DNA from: Margaritifera margaritifera
Lineage: Eukaryota; Mollusca; Bivalvia; Unionida; Margaritiferidae
DNA: 64,000 nt
Direction of reading: 5' to 3'
Assembly (NCBI GenBank): GCA_029931535.1
Contig: JAQPZY010001405.1
Coordinates: 1,325,001 to 1,389,000 of the forward strand
Shown here piece after piece: positions 1 to 10,937 of the stretch. The number at the start of each line of letters is the position of its first letter. Position 1 is the stretch's first letter. The notes below the pieces were generated by a model. That model saw only the letters and a program-made list of their open reading frames with translations. It did not search any database and was not told the origin of the DNA. The translations under genes were made by a program, and so were the position numbers.

Positions 1-813
1 CCACGTACGGTATTGCAACTTTCAAATGCTTCGTTTGATTTTGTTTTGTTTGAAAAATTAGAATTTCATTACAACAATGTCACAAAACTTAGATGACACT
101 GAATGATTTATTGTTTGCTATGAAAAAAAAATGCCATCCTGACAATCTAGTTGTGAACATGTAATTAAATGCCTTGGGCTCCAAGGTGAGAGAATCGACA
201 TTTTCCATGTAGAGAATTTTTTTTTTTTAAAGCTGTATTTATTTTGCGTTTTATTACACAGATACACTTATTACAATTCAGTCGATTTACAAGCTTTAAG
301 TTTGTGAGAAAATGCAGGAATTAAAACTTAATATAAATTTTAACAATGGATCAAGTACTTATCATCATGAATCATGATATAATGACGTCCTCGTTATACC
401 GAGATGATTGTGTACTTATTGTATGAAACAGAGTATCTCATATTCTCACCTTCTTACGGGGCAGTGTATTCCGAAATATCCTACCTCATCCGATCTTTTT
501 CAAAGATCATGATGAAAACACAATCTTTGAATTGTGCCCATGAGGGGGGATCTATTTTACAAGCCGCATTACACATAAAACTTTTCTACCAAATTATTAG
601 GGCGGGCCTTGGGAGGCATTGAGTAGGTTTGCCGGCCAATCACGTGCATGCGTAATATCAGATCATTGCACGGCCAAATATCATGTCTTTTCAAATAATG
701 TGTTCGTGGTGGGAAATGTCAGGCATGCGTTTCTGTCAATATTTAGATAGTGAATACACAGAGTTAATTTCGATCTCTACTAAATATTCAAAGATAATTG
801 ATATTTAGCACTT
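1..813. other. AT-rich sequence without a recognised gene
   Basis: The stretch has short poly-A and poly-T runs and one 72-codon open frame at 404-622 with no splice or composition support. A CCAAT motif beside a CACGTG E-box-like palindrome sits near 636-648 in a slightly GC-richer patch, but there is no gene next to it to make it a promoter. Confidence 0.5.
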
Positions 814-1037
814 AATATCTTACGTCTATAAGCGTGGTCATGCTGTTATAGGTAACTAGTATATTTCATATTTTACGTCTATATGCGTGGTCATGCTGTT
901 TAAAGGTAACTTGTATATTTTATATTTTACATCTATATGCGTGGTCATGCTGTTTATAGGTAACTTGTATATTTCATATTTTTCATCTATATGCGTTGTC
1001 ATTGTTGTTACAGGTTACTAGTATATTTCATATTTTG
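814..1037. repeat. Minisatellite, 53-54 base unit, about 4 copies (left inverted arm)
   Basis: Units begin near 822, 875, 929 and 983 and share a core that runs from ACGTCTATATGCGTGGTCAT through TAGGTAACTTGTATATTTCA. Copies differ by a few substitutions. The unit is the reverse complement of the array at 1583-1757, so the two arrays form inverted arms around about 545 bases. Confidence 0.85.
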
Positions 1038-1368
1038 GATCGTTACAAAGTAGCCTACACTTTTTTCTTTTCTTTTCTTAATTTTTAACCTATTCTGTCC
1101 TTTTTTCGAATTGACTGATTCAGTGATTGATTGATTGATTTATCGATAAATAAATTCTAAAATCAATCAGTTTAACTGTCAGGTAGTCAGTCTGTTAAAC
1201 ATTTCGTGTTTTGATCATTTATTTGTTAGAATCGTGGTTAAAGAAATCTGGTGTGCGGTTTTACAACTAGTTAGATGGCTAAATGTCCATACAAATTGTT
1301 AGGTATGTAAATACCCGCTGAGTTTATACGTTAATTCCTATTACACGTATTTTGCTGCTGCTTTACAG

Positions 1369-1534
1369 AAAGCATTCTAAGATATTTGATATTTTCTCTA
1401 AGCGTCTGATTACTGTACATGAATCTGATGTGCTTAAGAATTATAAATCCAGATCAAAAAGGACAATTTCAAAATGTAACAAGCGTTTTATGTCTAAATT
1501 TGCCATCAACACGAAATTTGTACCATGCGAGAAG
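1369..1534 (+). CDS. Candidate internal exon, product unknown
   Basis: An acceptor with a fair pyrimidine tract (TTTGCTGCTGCTTTACAG) precedes one base that completes a codon and then 55 open codons, ending at AAG before a GTAATA donor. The length is 166 bases, entry phase 2 and exit phase 0. The peptide is rich in Lys, Ser and Phe, with the segment ISKCNKRFMSKFAINTKF. No domain is recognised. The segment sits inside the inverted minisatellite pair, so it could instead be the body of a mobile element. Open frames of this length occur by chance in AT-rich DNA, so the support is only the combination of acceptor, donor and open frame. Confidence 0.27.
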
Positions 1535-1582
1535 GTAATACGGAGCAATGGTTTCAAATTTGTAATAGTATGCGCTTAGTGG

Positions 1583-1757
1583 CAGCGACCACGTAGATAG
1601 ACGTAAGATATGAAATATACAAGTAACCTATAGCAACATGGATAGACGTAAGATATGAAATATACAAGTAACCTATAGCAACATGGATAGACGTAAGATA
1701 TGAAATATACAAGTAACCTATAGCAACATGGATAGACGTAAAATATAAAATATATAA
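1583..1757. repeat. Minisatellite, 45 base unit, about 3.5 copies (right inverted arm)
   Basis: Units start near 1596, 1641, 1686 and 1731 with the core GATAGACGTAAGATATGAAA. The reverse complement aligns to the 814-1037 unit over about 45 bases at roughly 85-90 percent by eye. The outer edge GCGACCACGT mirrors the CGTGGTC of the left array. Confidence 0.85.
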
Positions 1758-2151
1758 TTTTTTTTTTAAAACTGGAATTAAATTCTCTATCGTCTTAATC
1801 AGAACTATTATGAGCGCAACAATAACACTTTTTATAGGCAAAAATATTTCTTTGACTTCGAATGGTATGTTTTGTAGTTGGTTGTGCGTGTTTATTTCTT
1901 TGAACAGAGTCTACGACCATGGACATTTTTATAATTCAACAATACATAGTATTCTATTGTACGAGATACTGGTACAAATGTATTAGTTCCACGTGTTATC
2001 CGGAATTTAAAATTCTTAACGTTAAGTTGGCTAGTATTATTCATTTTATTTTTAAACACTTTTTGCATCTATCTATCTATCAATCGTTTTGAAACTTTTA
2101 AATTCCAAGAGGAGATAGATGTGATCTTAATCGTATCCAAAATTCGAAGCC
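1758..2151. other. AT-rich spacer
   Basis: No gene or element seen. It has a poly-T run near 1760 and a short ATCT run near 2068. Confidence 0.4.
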
Positions 2152-2395
2152 TTTCGTAAGGGCATGTACAGTCTCAAATCGACAAGTTCGAATTCGTAAG
2201 GGCATGTACAGTCTCAGATCGACAAGTTCGAATTCGTAAGGGCATGTACAGTCTCAAATCGACAAGTTCGAATTCGTAAGGGCATGTACAGTCTCAAAAT
2301 CGACAAGTTCGAATTCGTAAGGGCATGTACAGTCTCAAATCGACAAGTTCGAATTCGTAAGGGCATGTACAGTCTCAAATCGACAAGTTCGAATG
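2152..2395. repeat. Minisatellite, 40 base unit, 6 copies
   Basis: The motif GGCATGTACAGTCTCAAATC recurs at 2161, 2201, 2241, 2281, 2322 and 2362. Copies are almost identical, and one carries a single extra A that shifts the last two by a base. Each junction contains TTCGAATTCG, a short palindrome with an EcoRI-type core. Confidence 0.95.
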
Positions 2396-2529
2396 GGTTA
2401 AATATTGGACTTAAAGGAATAACGGCCATTTTTTGGTAGTATTTCTTTTCGTTCAGAAAAAGGTGGAGTTAGTGCTTACATTGAATAGGAAAGTACGTTC
2501 CTTAAAGGAGTTGTTTATATGAGACATAC

Positions 2530-2711
2530 CAGTTATTTGCGGAGCCGTTGGGGGATAAGACACCAGGTTTGTGAGACAAAAAGGAAAATATAGGGACAAT
2601 CCCGTAGTTCTGAATTGACTGTAATGGTATTTCACACAAAAGCTGATAGTATCGATTGTTGCACAGCTTTCGCTGACAATCGGCCCACACGTTGGTAACA
2701 AAGCCAGTAGG
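2530..2711 (-). CDS. Candidate exon or gene remnant, product unknown
   Basis: On the minus strand one frame stays open from about 2711 to a TG/GTATGT donor at 2530-2529. It reads through segments such as KKPTGFVTNVWADCQRKL and NYGIVPIFSFLSHKPG. Composition is less AT-biased than the flanks. A second minus frame is also open here, so the frame is not certain. It lies directly downstream of the 160-codon ORF at 2801-3283 on the same strand and might belong with it. No family is assigned. Confidence 0.2.
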
Positions 2712-2800
2712 TTTCTTTAGTGTTCTTTTTTAAAACCTGGTTGCAAATGACAATTAGAATGTGGAATGGAAAAAAACGTAGTGAAAATGTGCCGAAGACA

Positions 2801-3283
2801 TCAGCAACCAAAATATTTCGATATGAAGAGTCTCTTTAGACTGGTTTTGACATATGATAGGATGGGTTTCACGGAGTATTTTTCCCTGATCTGAAGTTTG
2901 CAAGAAGACATTAGGAAATTCATTGGAGAACAAAACTTATCTGAACATTCAATTAAATAGTCCGGCAGAAACGCTGCGTCAAATTCCCCTTCGTGACAAA
3001 CACATAAATACATTGATGACGGTATCGCCAAGTTGTATGAGACAAATTTGTGAAAGATGGGCTTGCCTTGATGACGGTATTCGTGTTTCGGCGGAAAGTT
3101 GTTCTTCATAGGAGAAATATTACTACAACGCTCTAAAACGTGGACCCATTCTAGTGTATTATACACACCGGTTCTACAATAGTTCTTTTTACTGAAAGAG
3201 GAAAGAGAGTTTGCCATTTTAAATATATTTTTCTGGATCAAAGTCTCTAATATGACACTATCAACTCGACATTGACGTCCCAT
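2801..3283 (-). CDS. Hypothetical 160-residue ORF, product unknown
   Basis: This is one of the longest non-repetitive open frames in the window. It starts at an ATG with G at +4, with an in-frame TAA four codons upstream, and ends at a TGA. The protein is basic with ten or so cysteines, including a CVCHEGEFD segment and a later CSDKFC segment. It has no clear signal peptide, membrane span or known domain. It may be a lineage-specific gene, a remnant of a mobile element together with the open frame at 2530-2711, or a chance ORF. There is no codon or homology evidence to choose. Confidence 0.25.
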   Translation of the reverse strand: MGRQCRVDSVILETLIQKNIFKMANSLSSFSKKNYCRTGVYNTLEWVHVLERCSNISPMKNNFPPKHEYRHQGKPIFHKFVSYNLAIPSSMYLCVCHEGEFDAAFLPDYLIECSDKFCSPMNFLMSSCKLQIREKYSVKPILSYVKTSLKRLFISKYFGC

Positions 3284-3473
3284 GGAGGAATATTATGAGG
3301 GGCACCTTGCAGGGTATATCGTGATATGGCCTAAAGGTCATTAAGCCACCAAAAGTGGATTTTTCAGACCATGTTCAGATGAGTCATGCATGGGGATAGC
3401 TGAGGATTTTCGCAATGATATCCACTGTTTTTAGCTCAAAACTCAACACATCCTACATCAATGGAGAACAGTA

Positions 3474-3475
<2 letters not shown>

Positions 3476-3552
<77 letters not shown>
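3476..3552. repeat. (TA)n microsatellite
   Basis: About 38 uninterrupted TA units, breaking into TAAATATATA at the right edge. Confidence 0.97.
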
Positions 3553-3556
<4 letters not shown>

Positions 3557-5026
3557 TATAATGATTTAAGATTTATTCAATCAAATAAATATTACCAATA
3601 TGTTAATATCACAGATTTATAGATTCCATTTAATACAGTATATGTGATCATGCAAAGACAAACTGAAAGTGTTGCTGAGGGGTAAAAAGGCGCTCACTAT
3701 CTTTAGCTATGGTGACATATACAGTATATTTTATCAGTCACAACTGGTCATTTTAATAGTCATCACACAAGTCATGACAAGTTAAAGAAATTGCACAATA
3801 ATGTAAGGAATGTTAAGATACGTGCAAGGTGTCCAATATTTCACCTTCTGACAGGGATAGTTACGTTGGTGCAACGTTGTATTGTTGTCAGACTCCATGG
3901 CTTAACATTTACATTTGACATTCAATAAAGGCGATTTATTGCGCCTCTCATTGATAAATGACATCTCAAGTGATAAGTAATGAATATAATTCAAACGAGT
4001 ATTTGCCGATCACGTTCTCCTATTTATCTGTCAAATATAAAATCCTTTTTTCTCCATCTCAAATTTCAGTTAACGGAAAAATACTACAGTGTCGTAAAGA
4101 GCTTTTCACCAAATATAATACAATATGATTTGTAGACATGTCTGTGCAGCAGACACAACCTCCCGCTTCCTAAATACTCGTGAGGGGTACAATGCATGGT
4201 GTTTGTTTGCCTTTCATTTTATGAAGGAATTTCATGTTAAATATCTTGTCATTTGCATTTTTCCGCATGACTAATTTTACGTTATGAGGATGCAGACAGA
4301 ACTTTATAGTGTGTGTCATTTTTTTGTCGATAAATAACTGTATATGTGTACACAGAGGGGTCTGCCAATATTTGACAGTGAACAATGATACATAAACCTC
4401 ATGAGACTTGATAACCCCTTTAAAACACAATGTTCAACAAAAACATACATATGTATTAATAGTGCATACGGGTGTTAAAATATTATGATAGTTTTCTAGA
4501 TTGATACGATTGCTGGTAAAAGTTGTTAGTGTTTAAAGTTTGCACGTAGCACATTGTTGCAGTAGATGGAGGTAAGGGTGGTAGTAAAATTTCCCAATAT
4601 GTGAAAGTTTGACGGGAGAGTACACATTTATTAGAGTTATGGCTGCTAGCTCCATCCCAATAAAAACAACCTGGAAGCAAAGTGCTAATACTAAAAAAAA
4701 TCCTTCGTTTCCGGTTTGTTATTCACTACCCGCGAGGTTCACAACTTAAGTTAACTTGGTGGGAGAAATTAATATTCCATGCAAATCAAAGACTTCCCTT
4801 GCACAGGCTAAGATGACCAGGTACCCTCATGCAAGACATCTCCATGACATCATGGGATATTTTTCTTGTTGTCTTCATAGATTCTTCCATTAAATGAAAA
4901 CCGTCAAGTTAGGGCACACATTATGGCGCCACTACACATACTGCTGTATCTACGCTCGATCTCTGTTTTACCTATTACATATTATTACCATGTTCATATG
5001 TGGACTTTCACAAATTGTTATAAAAC
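3553..5026. other. AT-rich sequence without a supported gene
   Basis: No repeat array. Short open frames on the minus strand at 4170-4430 and 4483-4680 lack consistent splice signals. Confidence 0.4.
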
Positions 5027-5234
5027 ATGTACATTCTCGTCAAAGATGCCTTTGACAATTCTTCATTTTTAAATTCTTTCATTATTAAATTTCTTGCCCA
5101 AATGTTTGAAGAAGTACATCCCTTTTATAACGATATCACTCTTTCTAGATGGCTTTATAATATGGAATTGTACGTGACATGTGAAGAATATCAGTTCTTC
5201 AGACGCTTCTATTGTCGACATTATTTGGGCATGT
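5027..5234 (+). CDS. Candidate first coding exon, product unknown
   Basis: An ATG with A at -3 opens a frame of 69 codons that runs into a full-consensus donor (TT/GTAAGT at 5235), exit phase 2. An in-frame TAA lies two codons before the ATG, so the start is either this ATG or a weak acceptor just inside it. The peptide is rich in Phe, Tyr and acidic residues, with FLAQMFEEVHPFYNDITLSR and a CEEYQFFRRFYCRHY end. No domain is recognised. The 3' part overlaps the first copy of a 59-base tandem duplication. No partner exon with entry phase 2 was found downstream, so this remains a single-exon candidate. Confidence 0.28.
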
Positions 5235-5302
5235 TGTAAGTGGAATATATCAGTTCTTCAGACGCTTGTTTTGTCTAGATTATTATGGCATGTTGTGAGA
5301 AG
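5187..5302. repeat. Two-copy tandem duplication, 59 bases
   Basis: The stretch from ATCAGTTCTTCAGACGCTT to GGCATGTTGT occurs at about 5190 and again at 5249 with several substitutions. The first copy contains the GTAAGT donor of the candidate exon; the second has GTGAGA at the same place. Confidence 0.8.
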
Positions 5303-6750
5303 TGTGAGCACAGGTGTTATTATTCATTGATTGCTTTCCCCGTGTGACTTAACTGATTTGACAAGTAAAGTAAAGCTAGTTATGTATTAGGCACATCAAA
5401 GTAGTATGAAGCGTGGCAAGAATATAGCTGTCTATGAAAGTATGCAGATGGTGTAATTCGAGTACGATCTATACGATATAAGAGAATAGTGTTAGTACAG
5501 ACAGAGGGAGAGAATAAAAGTTCTATACCTTAAACACCAGTCACTCATATGTTATGAATCACTCGAGTATCCTCGGCGTGCACCGTGCGGCATGAAGCTT
5601 ATCTTCTGCCAGCGATCGACTTGAAAACTCGAACAGCCGATAACTCGAGAAATAATTATGGGCCGACAGCATTTTGAGTTTATTTAAGTTCTACTCTCTC
5701 TTTCTCCCCTCCCCCTCTGTCTCTGTCTCTCTCTCTCTCTGTGTATATTAATTGTATGAGATCTGTGCATTGATATGTTGTATATAGCTTTGTTTCGTCA
5801 TGCAGTTTTAATAATGAACCTAAAGATTGCCTAGATCCACTAGAAATTATGAAATGCTGAGAAGGAAAACTCATTTCATGAAGTTATGAAAACGTACCTT
5901 AATGTAAAGGAAATAAATATTTCACTCCGACATATCGAAGGAGTTGCAGTCGGAAAGGGTAGGCAACCAAAGTGGCTTGTTCTGATGGTTTGTGCAAAAG
6001 AAAGACTGAAAAGTGAGATAAAGTATATAGACCATTATGAAACGAGAGACACGAAATATTGAAACAAGTCTGCATATACAGCAGGATACATGAATATTTC
6101 GTATCGAATAGCAGTTTATATAAGGATCGGTTGAACAATATAGTTTTATAACTTCATATGATATAGACAATATTACACAATATCTTGAGGTGTTTTTCCA
6201 AACATGAATCCTTCATTACACTGAGAAATGAAAGTGTTGGCATATACACCATGATAACTCAAAGATTTCAGATGTTCATTAATAAATGCGACACCACTGT
6301 ACATTTGTAGGTCTGAAGAAAAAAAATCATTTTCGAAAAACAAACAAAAATCATACAATTATATTTGCTTAACTGGGGGCTGGGGGCTGGGGGGGGGGGT
6401 GAGTTAGTGGCTTTGATCCATGAACCTAATTTTGAACTAAACGCAATTGATAAAAGAAATTCATGCTTGCTTATTTCTCAGAATATTTAGGCAATACGTT
6501 TCGTGTGTTTCTCTGCAATACTTACCCTTCTTTAATTTAGCCACGTGTCATAAATGAGGGAAACGTTCAGCTTACATTGTTATGAGATCACTAGGCCCAA
6601 TAATCTCGAAAATTTCTGATCATGAAACTTAAGTTTAGGCTCAAAGTTAATTTTTGTTGTTGTTGACATTCTGTAATTTTATTTAGAATGATACTAAACT
6701 TATGAAACTCTCATGAGTTTCTTCTATTTTATTTCTCTACTCCCATACTA
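5303..6750. other. AT-rich sequence without a supported gene
   Basis: Contains a CT-rich tract at about 5697-5741 and a G-run cluster at 6375-6399. Minus-strand open frames at 5899-6358 overlap one another in different frames and show no splice support. Confidence 0.4.
6375..6399 (+). other. G-run cluster able to form a G-quadruplex
   Basis: Runs of 5, 5 and 11 G are separated by CT. The last run can supply two G-tracts, giving four with short loops. It stands alone in AT-rich DNA. Confidence 0.55.
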
Positions 6751-7110
6751 AATGTAACTATGTAGTGCTCAAAGTATCAAATGTAACTCTGTAGTACTCG
6801 AAGTATCAAATGTAACTATGTAGTATTCGAAGTATCAAATGTAACTATGTAATACTCGAAGTATCAAATGTAACTATGTAGTACTCGAAGTATAAAATGT
6901 AACTATGTAGTACTCGAAGTATCGTAGTCGTACATGCCCGAAGGGCGAACGCGACTTTAATTCAAGTATCAATCAATCAAACTCGAAGTATCAAATGTAA
7001 CTATGTAGTACTGGAAATATCAAATGTAACTATGTAGTACTCGAAGTATCAAATGTAACTATGTAGTACTCGAAGTATCAAATGTAACTATGTAGTACTC
7101 GAAGTATCAA
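6751..7110. repeat. Minisatellite, 29 base unit, 6 + 4 copies with a foreign interruption
   Basis: The core AATGTAACTATGTAGTACTC recurs every 29 bases at 6751-6896 (six copies) and again at 6994-7081 (four copies). Between them, 6924-6985 is unrelated: it includes ACATGCCCGAAGGGCGAACG and an AATC run. Repeat phase resumes in mid-unit, as expected for an insertion or gene conversion. Confidence 0.93.
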
Positions 7111-8907
7111 ATTTGATTTTGGGACTTTGAGTCTGAACTTGAATTTTGTGCTCAGAATACGAGACGAGATCGTAAAAAGCGATGCAAATACCTCAACGAT
7201 GAGCCACAACTAAACAAGTTGCTTTAGTGATGGTCGTTCAAACGCATCCAGATAATCTAATACTTTAAAGACTTCATTACCTATTTTGTCTACTAAGACA
7301 AAATATCGCATTACGCCTTTAAAAAACGTGCATCAATTAGCTTTTTGTTAAAGGAAAGGATAATCTTTGATTTCAGTCATATATTGCATCGCTTGCAAGA
7401 CTTTTGCTGTCGCATAAAAGAGCTTACAATTTCTTTATTGTTTAATTTTTTGGCATATTTTATGAGATGGGTCTCTTTTATGCGATAAATTTGGAAGTTC
7501 TGAGGAAACATTGCTTCGAGAAGTTCATATAAAATATTTAACGTCTAGGTTAACATGACGGCCATACTTCGCGTCTAGAATTGTATACTTTTGGCACGTA
7601 CAAAAAGAGAAACAACTCCATTCAGTATCACATTTCAGATGAAGCTCTTTCCGGTTCGCCAAACGTATTAACATTGATATTTATTGGTACGGTGATTTAT
7701 TAGTGAAATGCCTCGAAAATGAGGTCTAAATTTAGAATAGATTGAATACTAGTGTTTTTTCAAGGGTGGTCTAATTTGGTAGTAAGAAATAGTCAACTGG
7801 CAATTCAAAGGACTGATGTCCTTTATTGCTGTCAGAAAATTGCTCTTTGGTCTAGTCGGACCTTTTTTCTACTGGAAAAAATATAAAATAAAAAAAAAAA
7901 TTCTGTGTAAATTGGTCTAACTTAGCAGACTGTGTTATTAATTTCTTGGTTCAGAAACTGCTTGTTCATTTGAATACATGTGAAATTTCCATGCATGGTA
8001 TGAACCCATAGACATATATCATTTGGACCACGTGAACCGCATCACATGTTCTTGCACAGTAGATAATTTCCTCTCTTAACTGTAAAATATTTACATGTTT
8101 CGACTCTTTATCAACAATTCACTTTAGGGGAAAATGATCTTGACCGTGGCACTAACAATGCCAAGAATTATGCCTGGATTTTTGTTAGCATCTTTTTATT
8201 TTTTTACCCCTATTATCATAGATGTAAGATGTCGACCTTTTTGCAAATCGAACGTAACCTGTGCACATATTAAATGATACGGCGTTAAATGATAATTCTA
8301 ATGATATTTCATACAACTATGTAATCAAGAAATGCAATCGCATGCTCACTGATGCTGCTCTGCATAGAACAAAACCAATTCGAATGAGATACGCAGCATA
8401 TAGTCTATAGCGGTCATCTTCGACAGTCATATAAGGTGACATACCAATTTCCGCATAAAATCATGCCGAAACAAGTTATCATGTATTCCATATGGAATAT
8501 GAAACTAACAAGAAATAAACAATAGTTCAAAGGATACATAGAAAATGAGTTATGTCATTCCAAGTAATGCATTTTATATTGCAAATTTTAACGCCTTTAC
8601 GCTTTGACGCTTTTAACTCTTTCACGACTTTAAAGATTTGTAGTCAGTATAGAACAGAGTCGCGATAATATACCTAGTACATTCTGACCAAATTAAATTC
8701 CTAACAGGTGGACACGATATAGAGATTTTCCGCATTTCTTTCATTTTCTGTTGTAGTTCTTAATCTGCGGACAGATGCAACGAAAACAAAATATTTTAGA
8801 GTGATATGTTTCTTCATATTAGTTTCAAACAATTCAAAATTTTTTTTTGTGGTGGTATTCTAGTGTATTTAATTATGTTTATGTTGAAAGAGTACCTATT
8901 TAGATCA
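7111..8907. other. AT-rich sequence without a supported gene
   Basis: No array, no coding-like segment and no inverted ends seen. Only homopolymer runs near 7880-7900 and 8190. Confidence 0.4.
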
Positions 8908-9175
8908 GGATAAACGTAGAAATTAGGTGGCATACCCTTGCGGAACGAAACAGTATTAAGGAGTAAAGGATAAACGAGTGATATGAAATGTTCCCAAAAG
9001 ACACTTTCCAGAAATCCTGTAGTAATAGTAGTAGTAGTCATTGGGATAAACGTAGAAATTAAGTGGCAAACCCTTGCCGAACGAAACAGTATTAAGGAGT
9101 AAAGGATAAACGAGTGATATGAAATGTTCCCAAATGATACTTTCCAGAAATCTTGTAGTAGTAGTAGTAGTAGTA
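8908..9175. repeat. Two-copy tandem duplication, 135 bases
   Basis: The sequence starting GGATAAACGTAGAAATTA at 8908 recurs at 9043 with about ten differences. Each copy ends in a run of TAG triplets, and the second run has expanded into a longer microsatellite, so the triplet run probably mediated the duplication. Confidence 0.93.
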
Positions 9176-9178
9176 GTA

Positions 9179-9231
<53 letters not shown>
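9156..9231. repeat. (TAG)n-(TAA)n compound microsatellite
   Basis: About 8 TAG units pass directly into about 17 TAA units. The minus strand reads as poly-Leu in one frame, which is not a gene. Confidence 0.95.
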
Positions 9232-9892
9232 CTTTTTTTAACAAGGATAATACATTTGGTCATGAAAAACCCATCTGCCGTGTGGTCCTCATTTTGTTTT
9301 AACAGGTTAGGTTAAATAAAAGTCACTTACACACACTCAGGTATGCTCTATGCTCAAGCAATAGACTTCCTTTCTACAGTCTTATTTTTCACGCTGGGTT
9401 TTGGTCTCCAGCTGCCAACTCTAGAGGGAAGCACATTCTTGAAGATGTAAGGAATTGAGGAAGGAAAACCGGTTATTTTTTGTCGGAGTCATTTTTCATT
9501 TATGCTAGAGTTACAGAAGCCGCTTGAAAGATGTCTAAGCATTTGAGAGACGCCGAAATTTGAAGAGACATGAATATAGCAGAGGAGCGCCAGTTTTTTC
9601 TTTAATTGCATAATGCTGAATCCTTCATAAACACATTTTTTTTAAAAATAGGGGGTTCAAAAAGAGTTCTCGTTTTTCTTTGTCATTCTTAAGATGGTAA
9701 AACACTGCAGTTTTTTAATGTTCTGCGGGCCTAGGTGGAAGAAATATAGAAATACTTTTAGCTGGGTAGATGATACAAAAATATCACAAAACAAGAAACA
9801 CACCTGGTAAACAATAATTATCTATTATAAACACCAACAACACATCAGATTTTTTATTATTGTTGCAAATTAGATGTGAGTTTTGAGTTCAG

Positions 9893-9971
9893 CTTACAAC
9901 CGGTGCAAGTTCGCATTTGGGGAGCATGGAGGATACGTGTTCCTCACCGACAATGAATTGAACGGCAAAAG
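9893..9971 (+). CDS. Candidate internal exon, product unknown
   Basis: After an acceptor (TTTTGAGTTCAG) come two bases, 25 open codons and two bases, then a GTGAAC donor, so entry phase is 1 and exit phase 2. The peptide contains KFAFGEHGGYVFLTDNELNG, which reads like a folded domain core, and the segment is clearly richer in GC than its flanks. Upstream the pyrimidine tract is T-rich but interrupted by A and G. The exon is short and no phase-compatible neighbour was found, so it may be a chance match. No family is recognised. Confidence 0.3.
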
Positions 9972-10502
9972 GTGAACGAGTGTCTTCATGAATTGGCGTT
10001 AATAAGAGACTAGGCGCGATTCATTGACAAAAGCAATGTAGAGAAAAACATGGATTTAACATTATGATGAATGACCATAAAGTTAAGACAATGGCAACAG
10101 TGGACGAGCTCAGAACTTTTCAAATTGTTTTTAAAATTCGTTTAGCCACCAAAACCTTTTGACCGTATGGCTTAAGGATTTTACATTTGTTAACCTTTAT
10201 CATACATTTTATATATATTTTAACAAATTTTAACATCGTTACGTTTTATTCTTTATCTTGTTATACTTCATGTTTGCATTTATTTGAAAGGGTTTATCTT
10301 CATAAATTTTGGTGCAATTTGAATTTTAAATTTTTCTAACTTTACCTTTTGTTGACAACATATAGCCACTATTGTGCTGAGGTGCCGTAAAACGCTACTG
10401 CGTATATACGTACATCGTTTAGCAACAGAAACAACAAGAAGAAATTGTCACCAACATCATTGACGACAACCAAAAAGACACAAAACAATGCAAACACCAC
10501 CA

Positions 10503-10541
<39 letters not shown>

Positions 10542-10790
10542 CATGAATCGTATCATGAAATTTTACGAAGTGTTCATTTAAAAGGACGAAAGCAAAGACT
10601 GGAAATCTATCAGGTTGCTTGTAGTATGGTAAAACAGCTTAAAGTTGAATGCAGTACCTACTAGAAAAGCGTGTGTTTTACGAATTTTCTCAATGTTATA
10701 TAATATTCGTTTTTAGGATTGTATATATTGCATAGGAAAAGTGAAACCTGGTCCTAAGGATACATATAACAATAGTTGGCAGATTTCTTA
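9972..10790. other. AT-rich sequence without a supported gene
   Basis: Holds a CAC-rich stretch and the (CA)n run at 10505-10537; otherwise nothing recognised. Confidence 0.4.
10505..10537. repeat. (CA)n microsatellite
   Basis: About 16 CA units. Confidence 0.95.
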
Positions 10791-10937
10791 GTTTCCATGT
10801 TATCTTGAAATGGATTACACAATTCTTATTTTCCATGTTATCTTGAAATGGATTACACAGTGTTTAGTTTCGATGTTATCTTGAAATGGATTACACAATT
10901 CTAAGTTTCCATGCTATCTTGAAATGGATTACACAAT
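10791..10937. repeat. Minisatellite, 39 base unit, about 4 copies
   Basis: The motif TTATCTTGAAATGGATTACA recurs at 39-base steps between 10800 and 10937, with the linker varying slightly. Confidence 0.93.

Noticed and set aside
6751..7110. Possible CRISPR-like array (29-base repeats)
   Set aside because: Copies are directly adjacent with no unique spacers, and the setting is an animal genome. It is a minisatellite.
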